Positions 5,077-6,168 of a stretch of DNA of 6,168 bases are shown here, in pieces (positions within the stretch are counted from its first letter, which is position 1; the number at the start of each line of letters is the position of its first letter). The translations under genes were made by a program, and so were the position numbers. Below the pieces are notes generated by a model. That model made no database searches, was not told where the DNA came from, and saw only the letters and a program-made list of their open reading frames with translations. The stretch is from Candidatus Sulfopaludibacter sp. SbA3. GTDB taxonomy: Bacteria; Acidobacteriota; Terriglobia; Bryobacterales; Bryobacteraceae. The stretch spans positions 1 through 6,168 of the forward strand of contig CAMDKT010000381.1 of NCBI GenBank assembly GCA_945900935.1. Direction: 5' to 3'.

Positions 5077-6168
5077 GTGCTTCGATTTCTAAAAGGCTTT
5101 GGACCGCTGGTTTTACTCTATCTGCTGATCGCCTACGGACTGCCGAAACCGGCGGCGGTGAAGCAGGAAGCGTGGCAGCTATTCGGGATCTTCGCGGCGA
5201 CGGTGTTGGGGCTGATCCTGCAGCCGGTGGCGGGCGGGGCGATGGTGTTGATCGGGGTGGTGTGTTCGGCGGTGGTGGGGGGGTTGACGATACAGAATGC
5301 ATTGTCGGGATATTCGGACCCGATGGTGTGGCTGGTGTTGACGGCGTTTCTGATTTCGCGGGCGTTGTTGAACACGGGACTGGCGCGGCGGATCGCGTTG
5401 ATTTTCGTGCGGATGTTTGGGACAACGTCGGTGGGGATTACTTACGCGCTGGCGACGACCGACGCATTGCTGGCGACGATTATTCCGTCGAATGGAGCGC
5501 GGTCGGGGGGGGTGACGCTGCCGATAGCGCGGTCGATTGCGGAGCTGTATGGATCGACGCCGGGACCGACGGCGAGGAAGCTGGGCGCGTATCTGATGGT
5601 GGCGGTTTATCAGAGCGTTTGCATGGGGGCTGCGATGTTCTTTACGGGACAGGCGAGCAACCCGATCGCGGCGCAAATCGCGGGGGAGAACGGGTTTCCG
5701 ATCACTTGGATGAGCTGGTTTGTGGCGGGGTCGGTGCCGGGGATTGTGTCGCTGGCGGTGATACCGCTGCTGGTGATGAAGCTATTTCCACCGGAGATAA
5801 AGAAGACGCCGGAGGCGGCTGCATTCGCGGCGCGGGAGTTATTGAAGATGGGGCCGATGTCGCGGCAGGAGCGGATACTGGCGTTCGTGTTTGCGGGGGT
5901 ATGCGGGATGTGGGCGACGGCGGGGCGGCACGGCGTGGACATCACGGTGACGGCGCTGCTGGGGGCGGCGGCGTTGTTGCTGACGGGGGTCTTGACGTGG
6001 GAAGAGGTGAAGTCGGAGAAGACGGCGTGGGACATGTTCATCTGGTACGGCGGGCTGGTGCGGCTGGGGAGGGCGTTGAATGAGGGCGGAGTGATGCGGG
6101 CATTCGCGGATTCGATTGGGGCGTGGTTTGCGGACACGCCGTGGCCGGTTTTGTTCGGAGTGTCGTTG
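5077..6168 (+). CDS. DASS-family (SLC13-like) anion/dicarboxylate transporter (partial, 3' end outside window)
   Basis: The first 364 residues of a polytopic inner-membrane transporter; family members run to about 450-500. GTG at 5077 is chosen because an in-frame TAA lies at 5068-5070 and the next in-frame ATG is at residue 56, inside a membrane segment. Hydrophobic segments are evident near residues 8-22, 34-50, 53-70, 83-98, 118-136, 170-190, 225-242, 271-285 and 293-307. The first substrate/sodium-site hairpin is recognisable as IIPSNGARSGGVTLP (135-149), with Ser-Asn-Gly where VcINDY-type members have Ser-Asn-Thr. It is followed by the family signature TARKLGAYLM (165-174) and TGQASNP (190-196). 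A second-half motif, AWDMFIWYGGL (317-327), is also typical. This pattern resembles the CitT/YbhI/plastid 2-oxoglutarate-malate translocator branch, so di- or tricarboxylate transport or exchange is likely; the actual substrate cannot be read from sequence. Codons end overwhelmingly in G. No partner genes are visible. Confidence 0.9.
   Translation, partial: MLRFLKGFGPLVLLYLLIAYGLPKPAAVKQEAWQLFGIFAATVLGLILQPVAGGAMVLIGVVCSAVVGGLTIQNALSGYSDPMVWLVLTAFLISRALLNTGLARRIALIFVRMFGTTSVGITYALATTDALLATIIPSNGARSGGVTLPIARSIAELYGSTPGPTARKLGAYLMVAVYQSVCMGAAMFFTGQASNPIAAQIAGENGFPITWMSWFVAGSVPGIVSLAVIPLLVMKLFPPEIKKTPEAAAFAARELLKMGPMSRQERILAFVFAGVCGMWATAGRHGVDITVTALLGAAALLLTGVLTWEEVKSEKTAWDMFIWYGGLVRLGRALNEGGVMRAFADSIGAWFADTPWPVLFGVSL

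Noticed and set aside
5064..6083. Open frame of 339 codons starting at ATG 5064
   Set aside because: It overlaps the transporter in another frame and is Gly/Asp/Val rich with no membrane segments. The GTG frame at 5077 gives clear DASS motifs instead.

Overview
The window reads as high-GC chromosomal DNA from an Acidobacteriota bacterium, most likely of the Solibacter/Bryobacter branch. The main reason is the secreted protein at the left edge. It ends, as far as it is visible, in the C-terminal domain catalogued as TIGR03437, which is strongly expanded in that group. A HAF-repeat protein with a PEP-CTERM tail agrees with a diderm that has an exosortase system. The assignment is inferred from protein families; there is no rRNA here.

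Layout from left to right. (1) A secreted TIGR03437-type protein on the minus strand, cut by the left edge (1-1728). (2) A 59-bp divergent spacer (1729-1787). (3) A two-gene plus-strand unit, nadA (quinolinate synthase, 1788-2726) and moaA (GTP 3',8-cyclase, 2729-3715), only 2 bp apart. (4) A short convergent spacer (3716-3801) with a near-perfect 37-bp palindrome that looks like a bidirectional terminator, plus a third copy of its outer arm. (5) A minus-strand HAF-repeat / PEP-CTERM surface protein (3802-4893). (6) A 183-bp divergent control region (4894-5076) with a plausible minus-strand promoter, a 26-bp dyad and an extended -10 very close to the next start. (7) A DASS-type (SLC13-like) anion/dicarboxylate transporter on the plus strand, starting with GTG and cut by the right edge (5077-6168).

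nadA and moaA begin two cofactor pathways (NAD and molybdopterin). Both enzymes depend on oxygen-sensitive [4Fe-4S] clusters, which is the only functional link visible between them. The two secreted proteins and the transporter look like independent single-gene units. The whole window shows a strong strand bias: the plus strand is G-rich whichever way the genes point. This also produces many long but spurious open frames antisense to or overlapping the real genes.

I found no convincing evidence of a new multi-gene system. The items most worth a second look are the 3743-3800 palindrome and repeat cluster, the possibly leaderless transporter gene with its upstream dyad, and the Ser-to-His change in the predicted SAM-binding strand of MoaA.
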